Shown piece by piece: positions 18,415 to 32,271 of a DNA stretch of 64,000 nucleotides. Under the pieces are notes generated by a model. The model was not told where the DNA came from and made no database searches. It saw nothing but the letters and a program-made list of their open reading frames with translations. How positions within the stretch are numbered: position 1 is the stretch's first letter; every line of letters begins with the position of its first letter. The stretch comes from Mycobacterium triplex (GTDB taxonomy: Bacteria; Actinomycetota; Actinomycetes; Mycobacteriales; Mycobacteriaceae), in contig NZ_HG964446.1 of assembly GCF_000689255.1 (NCBI RefSeq), positions 1,106,484-1,170,483 of the forward strand, written 5' to 3'. A program made the translations under genes and the position numbers.

Positions 18415-19529
18415 ACGTTGCGCTCTCGGTCCTCGACCTCGCGCCGATCAGCGCGGGTAGTGATCCGGCGACGGCGCTGCGCAACACCATCGAACTGGCC
18501 CAACGTGCCGAAGACTGGGGCTTTCGCCGCTACTGGGTAGCCGAGCATCACTTCGTCGGCGTCGCCAGTGCCGCGCCGGCGGTGTTGATCGGACAAATCG
18601 CAGCTGCTACCGACAGAATTCGGGTTGGCGCCGCGGCCGTGCAATTGGGCTATACCACCGCTATCGCGGTCGTCGAGAGTTTCGGCATGCTGGAGGCCTT
18701 CTATCCCGGACGCATCGATCTCGGGATCGGCCGGTCCGGGCAGCGCCGCTTGGAAAGCCAGAAGCCGAAGAAACCGAAAGAGCCTCGGCCGCCGCGGGTG
18801 TGGCACGAGGTGGACGGCGTCGTCGTTCCGACCCCCTTCGACCTGCGCGGGCTGCTCGATCTCGAACAGCTGCAAGCCACCATGGGGATCCTGCAGCAGC
18901 CGGAGGCGGTATCCCCGGACTTCGCCGAACAGGTCGATGACATTCTCGCCCTGCTCGACGGCACGTATCACGTCGGCAAGTACGACGTGCATGCCGTGCC
19001 CGGCGAGCGAAGTGGCTTGCGGCCGTGGATCTTCGGCAGTACCCGGGGGCAAAGCGCACGGGTCGCCGGCGCCTTGGGGTTGCCGTTCGTCGCGAGTTAT
19101 CACATCACGCCGGCCACCGCGCTCGAGGCCCTCGAGGCCTACCGCGAGACGTTCGTGCCGTCGGCGGCGTTGGCGAAGCCATACGTGGTGGTGTCGGCCG
19201 ACATCGTCGTTGCCGACGACTCCGACACCGCCCATCACCTGGCCGACGGATACGGCCATTGGGTGTACTCGATCCGGAGCGGTGTGGGAGCCATGCCCTA
19301 TCCCGAGCCCGGCAGTTGCCCACCGCTGACCGAACAGCAATACGACCTGGTAAAGGACAGATTGGCAACACAATTCGTCGGTAACCCGGACGAGGTTGCG
19401 CAGCGACTGGAGGCGCTCCAGCGGGTCACCGGCGCCGACGAACTCGTGATCACCTCGGTGACGCACCGGTTCGAGGACCGGCTGCGGTCGCACGAACTGA
19501 TCGCCAAACGCTGGGGTCTGACGGAATGA
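18411..19529 (+). CDS. LLM-class flavin-dependent oxidoreductase
   Basis: This 372-residue protein has the classical N-terminal WVAEHHF motif of alkanal-monooxygenase-like proteins, VVESFGMLEAFYPGRIDLGIGRS, and a C-terminal LATQFVGNPDEVAQRLEALQ. The start is the ATG of MNVALSVLDL, overlapping the upstream stop (ATGA); the frame is open further but unsupported. It ends with ATGA into the next gene. A flavin or F420 cofactor is expected from the family. Substrate unknown. Confidence 0.87.
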   Translation: MNVALSVLDLAPISAGSDPATALRNTIELAQRAEDWGFRRYWVAEHHFVGVASAAPAVLIGQIAAATDRIRVGAAAVQLGYTTAIAVVESFGMLEAFYPGRIDLGIGRSGQRRLESQKPKKPKEPRPPRVWHEVDGVVVPTPFDLRGLLDLEQLQATMGILQQPEAVSPDFAEQVDDILALLDGTYHVGKYDVHAVPGERSGLRPWIFGSTRGQSARVAGALGLPFVASYHITPATALEALEAYRETFVPSAALAKPYVVVSADIVVADDSDTAHHLADGYGHWVYSIRSGVGAMPYPEPGSCPPLTEQQYDLVKDRLATQFVGNPDEVAQRLEALQRVTGADELVITSVTHRFEDRLRSHELIAKRWGLTE

Positions 19530-20881
19530 ATATCAGAAACGGCAAGCACCGCAAGCCGATTCATCTGGCGGCGCACTTCCCGGGCGTCAACAACACCACG
19601 GTGTGGACAGATCCCAGCGCGGGCAGCCAGATCGAGTTCGACTCGTTCGTCCATCTTGCCCGTACCGCCGAGCGGGGATTGTTCGACTTCTTCTTCCTCG
19701 CCGAAGGGCTGCGGCTGCGTGAACACCGCGGCCGGATCTACGATCTCGACGTCGTCGGACGGCCGGACACCTTCACGGTGCTGGCGGCCCTGGCGGGTGT
19801 CACCGACCGGATCGGGCTGACCGGAACGATCAACACGACTTTCAACGAACCATTCGAGGTGGCAAGGCAATTCGCCACCCTCGACCACCTGTCCGGCGGC
19901 CGCGCCGGCTGGAACATCGTCACCTCGTCGGATGCGTTCACCGGCGCCAACTTCCGTCGCGGCGGCTTCCTGAAGCACGCCGACCGGTACCGGCGGGCCG
20001 AGGAGTTCCTCATCACCGCACGGAAATTCTGGGACAGCTGGCAAGACGGCGCCGTGCTGGCCGACATCGACAGCGGCACCTACGTCGACCCCGACCGGAT
20101 CCGCAGCATCGAACACCAGGGACCGGACTTCAACGTCCGGGGGTTCGCCACGCTGCCGGTCGGGCCGCAAGGCCATCCGATCCTGCTGCAGGCCGGCGAC
20201 TCCGACGAGGGCAGGGCGTTCGGCGCCCGGTACGCCGACGCGTTGTTCACCTTGCACGGTTCGCTTCAGGACGGTCAGCGCTACTACGCCGACGTCAAGG
20301 GGCGGGCCGTGTCGTCGGGCCGAGACCCCGATCAGCTCAAGGTCTTTCCCGCCGCGACCTTCGTTCTCGGGGACACCGACGCCGAAGCCCAGGACAAGGC
20401 GCGTCACATCCGCTATCAGCAGGTCAGCGGTGCCACGGCGATCGCGATGCTCGAACAGGTATGGGGCCGTGAGCTTTCCGAGTACGACCCGGACGGTCCA
20501 CTGCCCGAATTCGACCCGGTCGTCGACAGCGACATCACCCAGGGCCGGGTCCGCCACGTCGACCCGGTCGCGATTGCGGGCAAGTGGCGCGAACGCGCCG
20601 AAGCGGAGAAACTGTCGATCCGTGAGCTGATCATCGCGGTCACCACCCGGGAGCAATTCGTCGGCACCGCATCCCGGATCTCAGACGAGATCGACAGATA
20701 CATCCAGGCCGACGCCTGCGACGGGTTCATCCTGGTGCCGCATCTGACGCCGCACGGCCTCGACGAATTCGTCGACCGGGTGGTGCCGCTGCTGCAGGAG
20801 CGGGGCGCGTTCCGCACCGAATACACCGGCGAGACGCTGCGAGATCACCTGGGGCTCAGCGAGTTCGCGGCGCGTACATGA
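19526..20881 (+). CDS. NtaA/SnaA/DszA-family flavin monooxygenase
   Basis: This 451-residue protein matches the nitrilotriacetate/dibenzothiophene-sulfone monooxygenase group. It contains [14 protein letters not shown], a long [20 protein letters not shown] segment typical of that group, and [14 protein letters not shown]. These enzymes use FMNH2 from a separate reductase. It is the last gene of the GNAT-LLM-LLM-DszA run. Its 3' end overlaps the convergent ynfA-like gene by 26 bp. Organosulfur use is a family-level guess. Confidence 0.88.
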   Translation: MNIRNGKHRKPIHLAAHFPGVNNTTVWTDPSAGSQIEFDSFVHLARTAERGLFDFFFLAEGLRLREHRGRIYDLDVVGRPDTFTVLAALAGVTDRIGLTGTINTTFNEPFEVARQFATLDHLSGGRAGWNIVTSSDAFTGANFRRGGFLKHADRYRRAEEFLITARKFWDSWQDGAVLADIDSGTYVDPDRIRSIEHQGPDFNVRGFATLPVGPQGHPILLQAGDSDEGRAFGARYADALFTLHGSLQDGQRYYADVKGRAVSSGRDPDQLKVFPAATFVLGDTDAEAQDKARHIRYQQVSGATAIAMLEQVWGRELSEYDPDGPLPEFDPVVDSDITQGRVRHVDPVAIAGKWRERAEAEKLSIRELIIAVTTREQFVGTASRISDEIDRYIQADACDGFILVPHLTPHGLDEFVDRVVPLLQERGAFRTEYTGETLRDHLGLSEFAART

Positions 20882-21203
20882 CGACGGCCACGCCCAGCAG
20901 GCAGATGAGCGCGCCGGTGACATCCCAGCGATCGGGGCGAAACCCGTCAAAACCCATGCCCCACAACAGCGAGCCGGCCACGAAGACGCCGCCGTAGGCG
21001 GCCAGGATGCGACCGAAGTGGGCCCCAGAACCAAGCGAGGGCTGCAAGGTGGCGACAAAGCCGTAGGCGCCCAGCGCGACGACGCCCCAGCCCACCCACA
21101 TCCAGCCCCGGTGTTCGCGGATGCCCTGCCACACCAACCAGGCGCCGCCGATCTCGAACAGCGCCGCCAACGCGAACAACGCGATCGACTTGGCGATCGT
21201 CAC
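20856..21203 (-). CDS. YnfA-family (UPF0060) small membrane protein
   Basis: This 115-residue protein has four hydrophobic helices with the family landmarks [12 protein letters not shown] and [22 protein letters not shown]0060 proteins resemble small multidrug transporters; function is not established. The GTG start overlaps the stop of the upstream hydrolase (GTGA), so the two are cotranscribed. Longer reading frames upstream lie inside that hydrolase. Confidence 0.88.
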   Translation of the reverse strand: MTIAKSIALFALAALFEIGGAWLVWQGIREHRGWMWVGWGVVALGAYGFVATLQPSLGSGAHFGRILAAYGGVFVAGSLLWGMGFDGFRPDRWDVTGALICLLGVAVVMYAPRTR

Positions 21204-21952
21204 AGCGCGCCGGCTTTTCGCAGTGCCGCATCGGTCGCCTCGCGGATCGGGCCGCGCCAGAGCGGGCCGTGACCCGGGGCCAGGACTTCGGTCTCCAACA
21301 AAGCCAGCGCCGAAAGGGTTCTGATGCAGTCTTGCTGGCTGTAGCTGAAGATCGCCGGCAGCAGTTGTGGCCCGTCGTGCCGGATCAACGGGTGCCCGGT
21401 GATCAGCGCATCGCCGCTGGCCAGCACGCCGTCGACCAAATAGGAGCAGTGTCCGTTCGTGTGGCCCGGGCTGAAAACGGGCCGCGGGTGGCCGGGCAGC
21501 GACGCGGCGATCTCGGGCGTCAGCGGCTGGGTGGTCGGAATCCCGTCGCGGATCAGACCGCCGCTGCGCACCACGTGGGCGGTCCACACCGCCCACGTCG
21601 GCCGCCAGATGCGCAGCGCGAGGTCGATGACCGAGACCTGTTCCAAGTACTCGCGCTTGGCGTGGCCGACCTCGTCGGCGTGGCAGTAGACGGGAGTGCC
21701 GTGCGCGCCGGCGAACCAGATCGCCGACCCGAGATGGTCGATGTGGGCGTGTGTCAGCAGGATCGCGCGCACGTCGCCGACGCCGTACCCGAGCGCCTTG
21801 AGGGAGGCCAGCACGGCCTCGCGGTCGCCCGGATAGCCGGCGTCGATCAGCAGCACCCCGGTGTCGTCGGCGACCAGCGTCCAGTTGACGGCCTCACCCT
21901 GGGCCAGGTGCACGGTGTCGGTGACTTGAACAAGTGTTGGCGCTGATGCCAT
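21200..21952 (-). CDS. Metallo-beta-lactamase-fold hydrolase (Rv0406c-like)
   Basis: This protein of 250 residues carries the zinc signature [12 protein letters not shown] (HxHxDH), a downstream His in [12 protein letters not shown], the Asp in [11 protein letters not shown] and a final His in APGHGPLW. The ATG ([10 protein letters not shown]) is my choice; in-frame alternatives upstream are weaker. It is divergent from fgd1 across about 85 bp. Substrate unknown; Rv0406c is the positional match in H37Rv. Confidence 0.88.
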   Translation of the reverse strand: MASAPTLVQVTDTVHLAQGEAVNWTLVADDTGVLLIDAGYPGDREAVLASLKALGYGVGDVRAILLTHAHIDHLGSAIWFAGAHGTPVYCHADEVGHAKREYLEQVSVIDLALRIWRPTWAVWTAHVVRSGGLIRDGIPTTQPLTPEIAASLPGHPRPVFSPGHTNGHCSYLVDGVLASGDALITGHPLIRHDGPQLLPAIFSYSQQDCIRTLSALALLETEVLAPGHGPLWRGPIREATDAALRKAGAL

Positions 21953-22036
21953 GCCCAACACTGTAGGAGCGATCGCAAGCGCGGCGAAGCCGGGCGCAGC
22001 GGGTCGCGACCGGTCGGATAGGAGTAGAAATAACGG

Positions 22037-23047
22037 GTGGCCGAACTGAAACTTGGATACAAAGCGTCTGCTGAACAATTCGCACCGCGCGAGCTCGTCG
22101 AACTGGCTGTCGCCGCCGAGGCGCACGGCATGGACAGCGCCACCGTCAGCGATCACTTCCAGCCGTGGCGGCACAAGGGCGGGCACGCCCCGTTCTCGCT
22201 GGCCTGGATGACCGCGGTCGGCGAGCGGACCGAGCGCCTGGTGCTGGGCACCTCGGTGCTCACCCCGACCTTCCGGTACAACCCCGCCGTCATCGCCCAG
22301 GCCTTCGCCACGATGGGCTGCCTGTACCCGAACCGCATCTTCCTCGGCGTGGGCACCGGCGAGGCGCTGAACGAGATCGCCACCGGATACGAGGGCGAGT
22401 GGCCCGAGTTCAAGGAGCGCTACGCGCGGCTGCGCGAGTCGGTGCGGCTGATGCGCGAGCTGTGGCTCGGCGACCGCGTCGACTTCGAGGGCGAGTACTA
22501 CAAGACCAAGGGCGCCTCGATCTACGACGTGCCCGAGGGCGGTATCCCGATCTACATCGCCGCGGGCGGACCGCAGGTGGCCAAGTACGCCGGGCGCGCC
22601 GGCGACGGGTTCATCTGCACCTCCGGCAAGGGCGAAGAGCTCTACAAGGACAAGCTGATCCCCGCGATGCGCGAGGGCGCCGAAGCCGCGGGCAAGAACG
22701 CCGACGACATCGACCGAATGATCGAGATCAAAATCTCCTACGACACCGATCCCGAACTGGCCCGGGAGAATACCCGGTTCTGGGCGCCGCTGTCGCTGAC
22801 CGCCGAGCAGAAGCACAGCATCGACGACCCGATCGAGATGGAAAAGGCCGCCGACGCGCTGCCGATCGAGCAGATCACCAAGCGCTGGATCGTGGCGTCG
22901 GATCCCGACGAGGCCGTCGAAAAGGTCGGCCAATACGTCGAGTGGGGCCTCAACCACCTGGTGTTCCACGCGCCCGGCCACGACCAGCGCCGCTTCCTGG
23001 AGCTGTTCGAAAAGGACCTGGCGCCCAGGCTGCGGCGACTTGGCTGA
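22037..23047 (+). CDS. fgd1: F420-dependent glucose-6-phosphate dehydrogenase
   Basis: This 336-residue enzyme oxidises glucose-6-phosphate to 6-phosphogluconolactone and reduces cofactor F420, supplying F420H2 to the many deazaflavin enzymes of mycobacteria. Characteristic segments are [35 protein letters not shown] and [12 protein letters not shown]. The start is GTG, with GGAG farther upstream than usual. The last 8 bp overlap the pta start. The F420H2 made here could serve the LLM enzyme encoded at 58961. Confidence 0.97.
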   Translation: MAELKLGYKASAEQFAPRELVELAVAAEAHGMDSATVSDHFQPWRHKGGHAPFSLAWMTAVGERTERLVLGTSVLTPTFRYNPAVIAQAFATMGCLYPNRIFLGVGTGEALNEIATGYEGEWPEFKERYARLRESVRLMRELWLGDRVDFEGEYYKTKGASIYDVPEGGIPIYIAAGGPQVAKYAGRAGDGFICTSGKGEELYKDKLIPAMREGAEAAGKNADDIDRMIEIKISYDTDPELARENTRFWAPLSLTAEQKHSIDDPIEMEKAADALPIEQITKRWIVASDPDEAVEKVGQYVEWGLNHLVFHAPGHDQRRFLELFEKDLAPRLRRLG

Positions 23048-25130
23048 TACCTCTTCCGTTTCGAAAGCGATCTACATCGCGGCGCCCGAGCCGGAGACCG
23101 GCAAGTCGACGATCGCGCTGGGGCTGCTCAACCGACTGACGGCGACGGTCGCCAAAGTCGGTGTGTTCCGGCCGATCACGCGGCTTGACGGCGACGAGCG
23201 CGACTACATCCTGGAGTTGCTGCTGACCCGGACCACCGCGGCCCTGTCCTACGAGCAGTGCGTGGGCGTCACCTATCAGGACATCCACGCCGATACCGAC
23301 GCCGCGATCGCCAGCATCGTCGACGCGTATCACGCGATGGCGCAATCCTGCGACGCGGTGGTGATCGTCGGCAGCGACTACACCGATGTCACCGGGCCCG
23401 CCGAACTCTCGGTCAACGCGCGCATCGCGGTCAATCTCGGTGCGCCGGTGCTGCTGGCGGTGCGAGCCAAGGATCGCACCCCCGATCAGGTCGCCGCGGT
23501 CGTCGAGGTGTGTCTGGCCGAGCTGGCCGCGCAGCGCGCCCACACCGCGGCGGTGGTCGCCAACCGGTGCGATCCGGCCGAAGTGGGTGCGGTTGCCGAA
23601 GCGCTGCATATGTTTACGCCACCGGGTTACGTGCTGCCCGACGAGCCGCTGCTGCTGGCGCCGACGGTGGCCGAATTGCAGACGGCCGTGCACGGGACGC
23701 TGGTCAGCGGCGACGCCGAACTGGTTCGGCGCGAGGCGATGGGCGTGCTGGTGGCGGGCATGACCGCGGACCATGTGCTGGAACGGTTGCGCGATGGCAT
23801 GGCGGTGATCACCCCCGGCGACCGCTCGGACGTCGTGCTGGCTGTCGCGAGTGCGCATGCGGCCGAAGGGTTTCCGTCGCTGTGCTGCCTGATCCTCAAC
23901 GGCGGCTTCGACCTGCATCCGTCCATCTCCGCACTGGTGTCCGGCCTGCGATTGCGGCTGCCGATCATCGCCACCACGCTGGGCACCTACGACACGGCCA
24001 GTGTGGTCGCCGCGGCCCGGGGGCGGGTCACGGCCGGCTCGCATCGCAAGATCGACACCGCGGTCGAGCTGGTGAACAGCCACATGGACGTCGCGGATCT
24101 GGTTGCACAGCTTGCCATTCCGATCCCCACGATCACCACCCCGCAGATGTTCACCCATCGGCTCACGCAGCAGGCCCGCGCCGACCGCAGGCACATCGTC
24201 CTGCCCGAAGGCAACGACGACCGCATCCTCCAGGCCGCCGGCCGGGTGCTGAAGCGTGGTATCGCCCATCTGACAATCCTCGGTGACGAAGCCCAAATTC
24301 GGTTACGTTCAGCAGAACTCGGCGTCGACCTGCACGACGCCACGGTTATCGATCCGCACAACGAAGAGCTGTGCGACCAGTTCGCGAAGCAGTACGCCGA
24401 ATTGCGCAAGGCGAAGGGAATCACCGTCGAGCAGGCTCACGAGATCATGCACGACGTCTCGTATTTCGGCACGATGCTGGTGCACAACCGCATGGTGGAC
24501 GGGATGGTGTCCGGTGCGGTTCACACGACTGCGCACACTGTCCGTCCGGCGTTCGAGATCATCAGGACGGTGCCGGACGTCTCGACGGTGTCCAGCATCT
24601 TCCTGATGTGCCTGCCCGATCGGGTGCTGGCCTATGGCGACTGCGCGATCGTTCCGGACCCGACGCCCGAACAGCTGGCCGACATCGCGATCAGCTCGGC
24701 GCGCACCGCCGCGCAGTTCGGCATCGAACCGAAGGTGGCCATGCTGTCGTACTCCACCGGCGATTCCGGAACCGGGGTTGACGTCGACAAGGTCAGGAAG
24801 GCAACGGAATTGGTGCGCGCCCGGGATCCGCAGTTGTTGGTCGAGGGGCCGATCCAATACGACGCCGCGATAGAACCCTCGGTGGCCGCCACCAAACTGC
24901 GCGACTCGCCGGTGGCCGGTCATGCCACCGTGTTGATCTTCCCCGACCTCAACACCGGCAACAACACCTACAAGGCGGTGCAGCGCAGCGCCGGGGCCAT
25001 CGCGATCGGCCCGGTGCTGCAGGGCTTGCGCAAGCCGGTCAACGACTTGTCCCGCGGGGCGCTGGTCGAAGACATCGTGAACACGATCGCGATCACCGCA
25101 ATCCAGGCCCAGGGCAACGGCCATGGCTGA
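23040..25130 (+). CDS. pta: Phosphate acetyltransferase, two-domain type
   Basis: This 696-residue enzyme interconverts acetyl-CoA plus phosphate and acetyl phosphate plus CoA. The N-terminal half is a CobB/DRTGG-like P-loop region ([16 protein letters not shown] at about 11-26). The C-terminal PTA domain starts near [21 protein letters not shown] and includes [19 protein letters not shown]. The start is TTG (MADTSSV), overlapping the fgd1 end by 8 bp; no better start fits the N-terminal P-loop. The ackA start overlaps its end by 8 bp, so fgd1-pta-ackA are likely coupled. Confidence 0.96.
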   Translation: MADTSSVSKAIYIAAPEPETGKSTIALGLLNRLTATVAKVGVFRPITRLDGDERDYILELLLTRTTAALSYEQCVGVTYQDIHADTDAAIASIVDAYHAMAQSCDAVVIVGSDYTDVTGPAELSVNARIAVNLGAPVLLAVRAKDRTPDQVAAVVEVCLAELAAQRAHTAAVVANRCDPAEVGAVAEALHMFTPPGYVLPDEPLLLAPTVAELQTAVHGTLVSGDAELVRREAMGVLVAGMTADHVLERLRDGMAVITPGDRSDVVLAVASAHAAEGFPSLCCLILNGGFDLHPSISALVSGLRLRLPIIATTLGTYDTASVVAAARGRVTAGSHRKIDTAVELVNSHMDVADLVAQLAIPIPTITTPQMFTHRLTQQARADRRHIVLPEGNDDRILQAAGRVLKRGIAHLTILGDEAQIRLRSAELGVDLHDATVIDPHNEELCDQFAKQYAELRKAKGITVEQAHEIMHDVSYFGTMLVHNRMVDGMVSGAVHTTAHTVRPAFEIIRTVPDVSTVSSIFLMCLPDRVLAYGDCAIVPDPTPEQLADIAISSARTAAQFGIEPKVAMLSYSTGDSGTGVDVDKVRKATELVRARDPQLLVEGPIQYDAAIEPSVAATKLRDSPVAGHATVLIFPDLNTGNNTYKAVQRSAGAIAIGPVLQGLRKPVNDLSRGALVEDIVNTIAITAIQAQGNGHG

Positions 25131-26274
25131 ACGCGTTGTGCTGGTCATCAACTCCGGTTCGTCGTCGCTGAAATTCCAGCTGGTGGAGCCCGATTCGGGC
25201 ACGACTCGGGCGGGCGGGGTGATCGGGGAGATCGGCGAGCCCTCGGGGCGGGCCGCCGATCACGAGGAGGCGCTGCGCCTGGCGTTTCACCAGTTGGCCG
25301 AGGACGGTATCGACCTGAAGTCGAGCGGGCTGTTGGCGGTCGGACACCGCGTCGTGCACGGCGGCCGGGCCTTCTATCGCCCGACGTTGCTCGACGACGA
25401 GCGGATCGCCGACCTGGAGAAGCTGTCGGAGCTTGCCCCGCTGCACAATCCGCCCGCGGTGCAGGGCATCAAAGTGGCGCGCAAGCTGCTGCCCGAGGTC
25501 GCGCATATCGCCGTGTTCGACACGGCCTTCTTCCACCACCTGCCCGCCGCGGCCGCGACGTACGCGATGGATCGGGAGCTGGCCGAGCGATACCAGATCC
25601 GCCGCTACGGATTTCACGGCACGTCACATCGATACGTGAGCGAGCGGGCCGCCGAATTCCTGGACCGGCCGCTGGACAGCGTGAATCAAATCGTGCTGCA
25701 CCTGGGCAATGGCGCGTCGGCCTCGGCGATCGCCGGCGGCCGGCCGGTCGACACGTCGATGGGCCTGACCCCGTTGGAGGGTCTGGTGATGGGCACCCGC
25801 AGCGGCGACATCGACCCCGGTGTCATCAGCTACCTGTGGCGCAGCGCGAAGATGGATGTCGAGGCGATCGAGTCGATGCTCAACAACCGGTCCGGGGTCT
25901 GGGGTCTGGCCGGTGAGCGTGACTTCCGCCGGCTGCACGCGATGATCGAATCAGGAGACGGCTCAGCGCAATTGGCGTACGACGTATTCATCCACCGGTT
26001 GCGCAAGTACATCGGCGCATACCTGGCCGTGCTCGGGCGCACCGACGTGCTGACTTTCACCGCGGGCATCGGCGAGAACGATGCGGCGGTGCGACGTGAC
26101 GCGGTGGCCGGGCTGGAGGGGTTGGGCATCGTGCTCGACGACAGTCGAAATCAGGCCGTAGGGAAAGGCGTGCAACGGATTTCGGCCGATGACTCGCCGA
26201 TCGCCGTGCTGGTGGCCCCGACCAACGAGGAACTCGCGATCGCCCGCGATTGCGCGGCCCTGCTGGGCGACTGA
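25123..26274 (+). CDS. ackA: Acetate kinase
   Basis: This 383-residue enzyme makes ATP and acetate from acetyl phosphate and ADP and completes the Pta-AckA route. It begins [18 protein letters not shown], the family N-terminal nucleotide-binding motif. It has the second signature [15 protein letters not shown], the [11 protein letters not shown] loop and [14 protein letters not shown]. The start overlaps the pta stop by 8 bp. Confidence 0.97.
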   Translation: MAERVVLVINSGSSSLKFQLVEPDSGTTRAGGVIGEIGEPSGRAADHEEALRLAFHQLAEDGIDLKSSGLLAVGHRVVHGGRAFYRPTLLDDERIADLEKLSELAPLHNPPAVQGIKVARKLLPEVAHIAVFDTAFFHHLPAAAATYAMDRELAERYQIRRYGFHGTSHRYVSERAAEFLDRPLDSVNQIVLHLGNGASASAIAGGRPVDTSMGLTPLEGLVMGTRSGDIDPGVISYLWRSAKMDVEAIESMLNNRSGVWGLAGERDFRRLHAMIESGDGSAQLAYDVFIHRLRKYIGAYLAVLGRTDVLTFTAGIGENDAAVRRDAVAGLEGLGIVLDDSRNQAVGKGVQRISADDSPIAVLVAPTNEELAIARDCAALLGD

Positions 26275-26289
26275 CCCGTCGTCCCTAGG

Positions 26290-26376
26290 CGCCCTCCCCG
26301 TCACCCCTCTCGTCGAGCCTCTCGTCACCCCTCTCGTCGCCCTCCCCGTCACCCCTCCCCGTCACCCCTCTGGTCG
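26290..26376. repeat. Degenerate tandem repeat, CTCGTCACCCCTC type
   Basis: After ackA the sequence repeats variants of C(T/C)C(T/C)CGTCACCCCTC, interspersed with TCGTCG, with a period of roughly 24 bp shortening to 13. It is strand-asymmetric (pyrimidine-rich on plus). It borders the left copy of a larger repeat that flanks the next gene. Confidence 0.7.
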
Positions 26377-26387
26377 AGTGTGTGCTG

Positions 26388-26472
26388 ACGGCTTTCAGTG
26401 TGTGCCCACGGCGTCGTTCACCCGGCGTGTCGCCGCCCTGGACGCACACTTGAAACCGTGAACGCACACTCA
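26388..26472. repeat. Left copy of an 85-bp imperfect direct repeat flanking the DUF559 gene
   Basis: This copy begins ACGGCTTTCAGTGTGTGCCC, continues through CCCGGCGTGTCGCCGCCCTG and ends near GAACGCACACTCA. It aligns base for base with 27383-27467 at about 80 percent by eye. Both copies contain an inverted pair AGTGTG.GCCC / GG.CGCACACT, so each could fold into a large stem. Confidence 0.75.
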
Positions 26473-26516
26473 CCGCCCCTGTGTATAAATGAATATTCAG
26501 CCGAGCTGGTTATGCG

Positions 26517-27392
26517 ATGGTTCCCGCCATGTGGGATTCGAGTCAACCATTCATCGGCAGTGAGGCATTGGCGTCTGGCACGCTCAGTCGGCATCAACTG
26601 CGGGCCCGTTATCGTGCGGTGCTTCCGAATGTCTACCTGCCCAAAGGTATCGAACCGTCACTGGAGCTGCGCGTCGTCGCGGCGTGGCTTTGGTCAAAGC
26701 GCCGGGGAATCGTGGCCGGAGCGGCCGCCGCCGCACTGCACGGCTCTCAATGGATTCCCGATGGCGTGCCTGTTGAGCTGATATACAGCAATCCCCGCAC
26801 ACCGTCTGGTGTGCTCACGCGGCGGGAAACATTGCTAGACAACGAGATACAGCTGATCGATCGCCTCAATGTGACTACACCAGAGCGAACAGCTTTCGAC
26901 ATCGGGCGGCGTGGCGCCATTCGCTCAGCGGTTGTTCGACTCGACGCACTCGCACGGGCAACTGGGTTGAAGGTCGATGATGCGCTTCGCGTCGCGAAAA
27001 ATCATCCTCACTCGCCTGGACTGCGGCGACTGGAGACGGCGCTGGATCTGGTCGATGCTGGTGCGCAGTCGCCGCGGGAGAGCTACTTGCGGCTCCTACT
27101 GATCGATGCAGGCCTGCCGCGGCCGCAGACCCAGATACCGGTGCTCGGAGTCGACGGTATTCCCGTTGCTTACCTCGACCTTGGCTGGGAGGACTGCATG
27201 GTCGCGGTGGAGTACGACGGGGACCACCATCGGACCGATCGACGGCAATACGTGAAAGACATTCGTCGGCTGGAGACGCTTGAGCAGATGGGCTGGATCG
27301 TTGTCCGCATCGTGGCCGAGGACCGGCCCGCCGCGATTGTACGCCGTGTCCGCGAAGCCATCGGTGCTTCGACTGTGCGGCAACGGCTTTGA
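26517..27392 (+). CDS. AbiEi-like N-domain plus DUF559 (Vsr-like nuclease fold) protein
   Basis: This 291-residue protein has an N-terminal winged-helix-like region (LSRHQLRARYRAVLPNVYLP, RGIVAGAAAAALHG) as in AbiEi-type antitoxin or transcription factors. Its C-terminal DUF559 domain ends in VEYDGDHHRTDRRQY...RRLETLEQMGWIVVRIVAED. The D-x-D/E pattern and late Lys/Arg positions resemble very-short-patch repair endonucleases. It is a solitary gene in a repeat-rich pocket between ackA and pknG. Mycobacteria carry several such proteins; none has a function known to me. The overlap of its stop with the right repeat suggests gene and repeats moved together. Confidence 0.75.
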   Translation: MVPAMWDSSQPFIGSEALASGTLSRHQLRARYRAVLPNVYLPKGIEPSLELRVVAAWLWSKRRGIVAGAAAAALHGSQWIPDGVPVELIYSNPRTPSGVLTRRETLLDNEIQLIDRLNVTTPERTAFDIGRRGAIRSAVVRLDALARATGLKVDDALRVAKNHPHSPGLRRLETALDLVDAGAQSPRESYLRLLLIDAGLPRPQTQIPVLGVDGIPVAYLDLGWEDCMVAVEYDGDHHRTDRRQYVKDIRRLETLEQMGWIVVRIVAEDRPAAIVRRVREAIGASTVRQRL

Positions 27393-27467
27393 GTGTGCGC
27401 CCACGGGGGGCCTCGCCCGGCGTGTCGCGGCCCAGGGCGCACACTCAGAGCCGTGACGGCACACGCA
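27383..27467. repeat. Right copy of the 85-bp imperfect direct repeat, with a perfect 12-bp inverted repeat
   Basis: This copy starts in the last codons of the DUF559 gene. It holds GAGTGTGCGCCC (27391-27402) and GGGCGCACACTC (27435-27446), perfect inverted arms 32 bp apart. The strong stem could also end transcription of the gene and protect against convergent transcription from pknG. Confidence 0.75.
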
Positions 27468-27560
27468 ACGTCCTGGGCGCACACGCAACGCCCAGGGCGC
27501 ACACGCAACGCCCTGGGCGCACACGCAACGCCCGGGGCGCACACGCAACGCCCTGGTTAC
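27461..27560. repeat. Five exact-length 20-bp tandem repeats
   Basis: The unit ACACGCAACGCCC.GGGCGC is repeated at 27461, 27481, 27501, 27521 and 27541 with one to a few changes each, and a partial sixth copy starts at 27561. There are no spacers. It lies between the convergent ends of the DUF559 gene and pknG, so it should not affect their promoters. The copy number may vary between strains. Confidence 0.9.
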
Positions 27561-27575
27561 ACACCCAACGAAAAG

Positions 27576-30819
<3,244 letters not shown>

Positions 30820-30820
<1 letters not shown>

Positions 30821-32139
30821 TATCGATACTCTTTCAGCCGTGGCCACAGGCCCAGGGCGACCGCGATCGCGGCACCCAGACTCAGCACCACACCGCCGAC
30901 CTGGGCGCCGGACAGCCCGCTGCGCGCATTGATCACGTCGTTGCGCAGATGCGCCCGGCACTGGGTCATGGCCTTGCCCAACTGATCCTCGAGCTTGTCG
31001 AACGCGGGGGTGGAGTCGTCCTCGGCGCTGCCCAGCGCGATCTGCGTGGCGGCGCGATAGTTACCGACCGAGATGTAGGAGTTGATGCGGTCGTTGGCCT
31101 GCCGCCAGCGCACCAGCAACTGATCGGCGCCCTGCAGGTCGGGTTTGTCGACGGCATCGCTGCGGGCCATGTACTGGTCGATCTGGGAATGCATGAAGTC
31201 GATGCGCTGATAGAACGACTGTTTGCGGGCCTGCTCGTCGCCGCGCCGAATCAGCGACAGTGTCTCGTCAGCGCGGGCCTGCTGCGCGGTGATCGCCACG
31301 TTCGTCACGGTCTTGAGCGACTCGGCCGCCGTGTCCTTGGCGCTACGGCTGGCGGCCGTCGAAATTGTCAGCGCAGTTCCGACCCACACCACCATGACGA
31401 GGATACCGAGCCCGCCCACCACCAGCCCCGGGTTGATCCGGCGCCGGGTGCGCCGGGCCAGCCAGCGATGCGAGAACAGCCCGAACACCACCGTGGTGGC
31501 AATGACGAGGACCACCGGAGCCGGGAAGTGCGTGGACGCGGTGGTCTCTGCATCCACCCGTTCTGACGTCGCCTGATAGAGCTGCGCCGCGTCGGGCAGG
31601 ATCGTCGACTGCATCAGACCCGAGGCTTCCGACAGGTACGACGAACCGACCGGGTTGCCCTCCCGGTTGTTGGTCCGCGCTATTTCGATCAGACCCGTAT
31701 AGACGGCCAGCTCGGCGTTGATCTTGCCGAGTAGCTGCACCAGCGGTTCATCGGTCAGGCCGCTCGAGGCGCGGGTCACGGCGACCGCCGCGTCGGTGAT
31801 GGCCTGCTCGTATCGCAACCGCACCGGCCACGGCTCGGCCTGGGCGATGAACGCGGTGGCCGCCGCGGCGTCGGCGACCGACAGCGTCGTGTACAGCCGT
31901 CCGGCCGCGAACGCCAACGGCTCGGTGTGGTTGAGCACGGTCGACAGCACTTGCTGGCGGTGGTTGATCGTCGTCGAGGTGGCGAACGCGCTGGACACCC
32001 CGAGCGCCGCCAGGACGATGCCGATCGTCAGGATGCGGCCGGGGGTCGTCGAGATGAACCACCAACGGGGGTGGGCCGGTTCGCCCGGCGACCGTGACCC
32101 CAGCGGTTCGGTCGACGGGTGCGCCAGCTCAACCGTCAC
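30820..32139 (-). CDS. glnX: Membrane signalling protein GlnX
   Basis: This 439-residue protein has a first membrane helix at about 35-55, a long extracytoplasmic helical domain, paired helices near 205-225 and 245-265, a second helical domain with a coiled-coil look (TNVAITAQQARADETLSLIRRGDEQ) and a final helix near 415-432. It corresponds to Rv0412c (GlnX), which transmits GlnH ligand binding to PknG. It is the first gene of the operon. The promoter should lie in the 130 bp shared with the divergent mutT3. Confidence 0.92.
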
Positions 32140-32271
32140 GTGTTTTCCGACCTCAACTTTCGGTCACTGGACTGCGCTGCTCGTAGGTGTATAAGCGAAT
32201 TCTAAGAGGATGTCGGGGCCGATGGGGGGAGGCGGCCCCAATTTCGTTGATCGCCTGCATATCCTGAACGC

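Noticed and set aside
21204..21596. N-terminal extension of the YnfA-like protein
   Set aside because: The extension lies entirely inside the hydrolase gene and is not membrane-like; the GTG at 21203 gives the normal family length and an overlap with the hydrolase stop.
22950..24296. 448-codon minus-strand frame opposite pta
   Set aside because: pta is certain from its domains and length; the antisense translation has no motif.
27461..27560. CRISPR array
   Set aside because: The 20-bp units are directly adjacent without unique spacers, and no cas genes are present.
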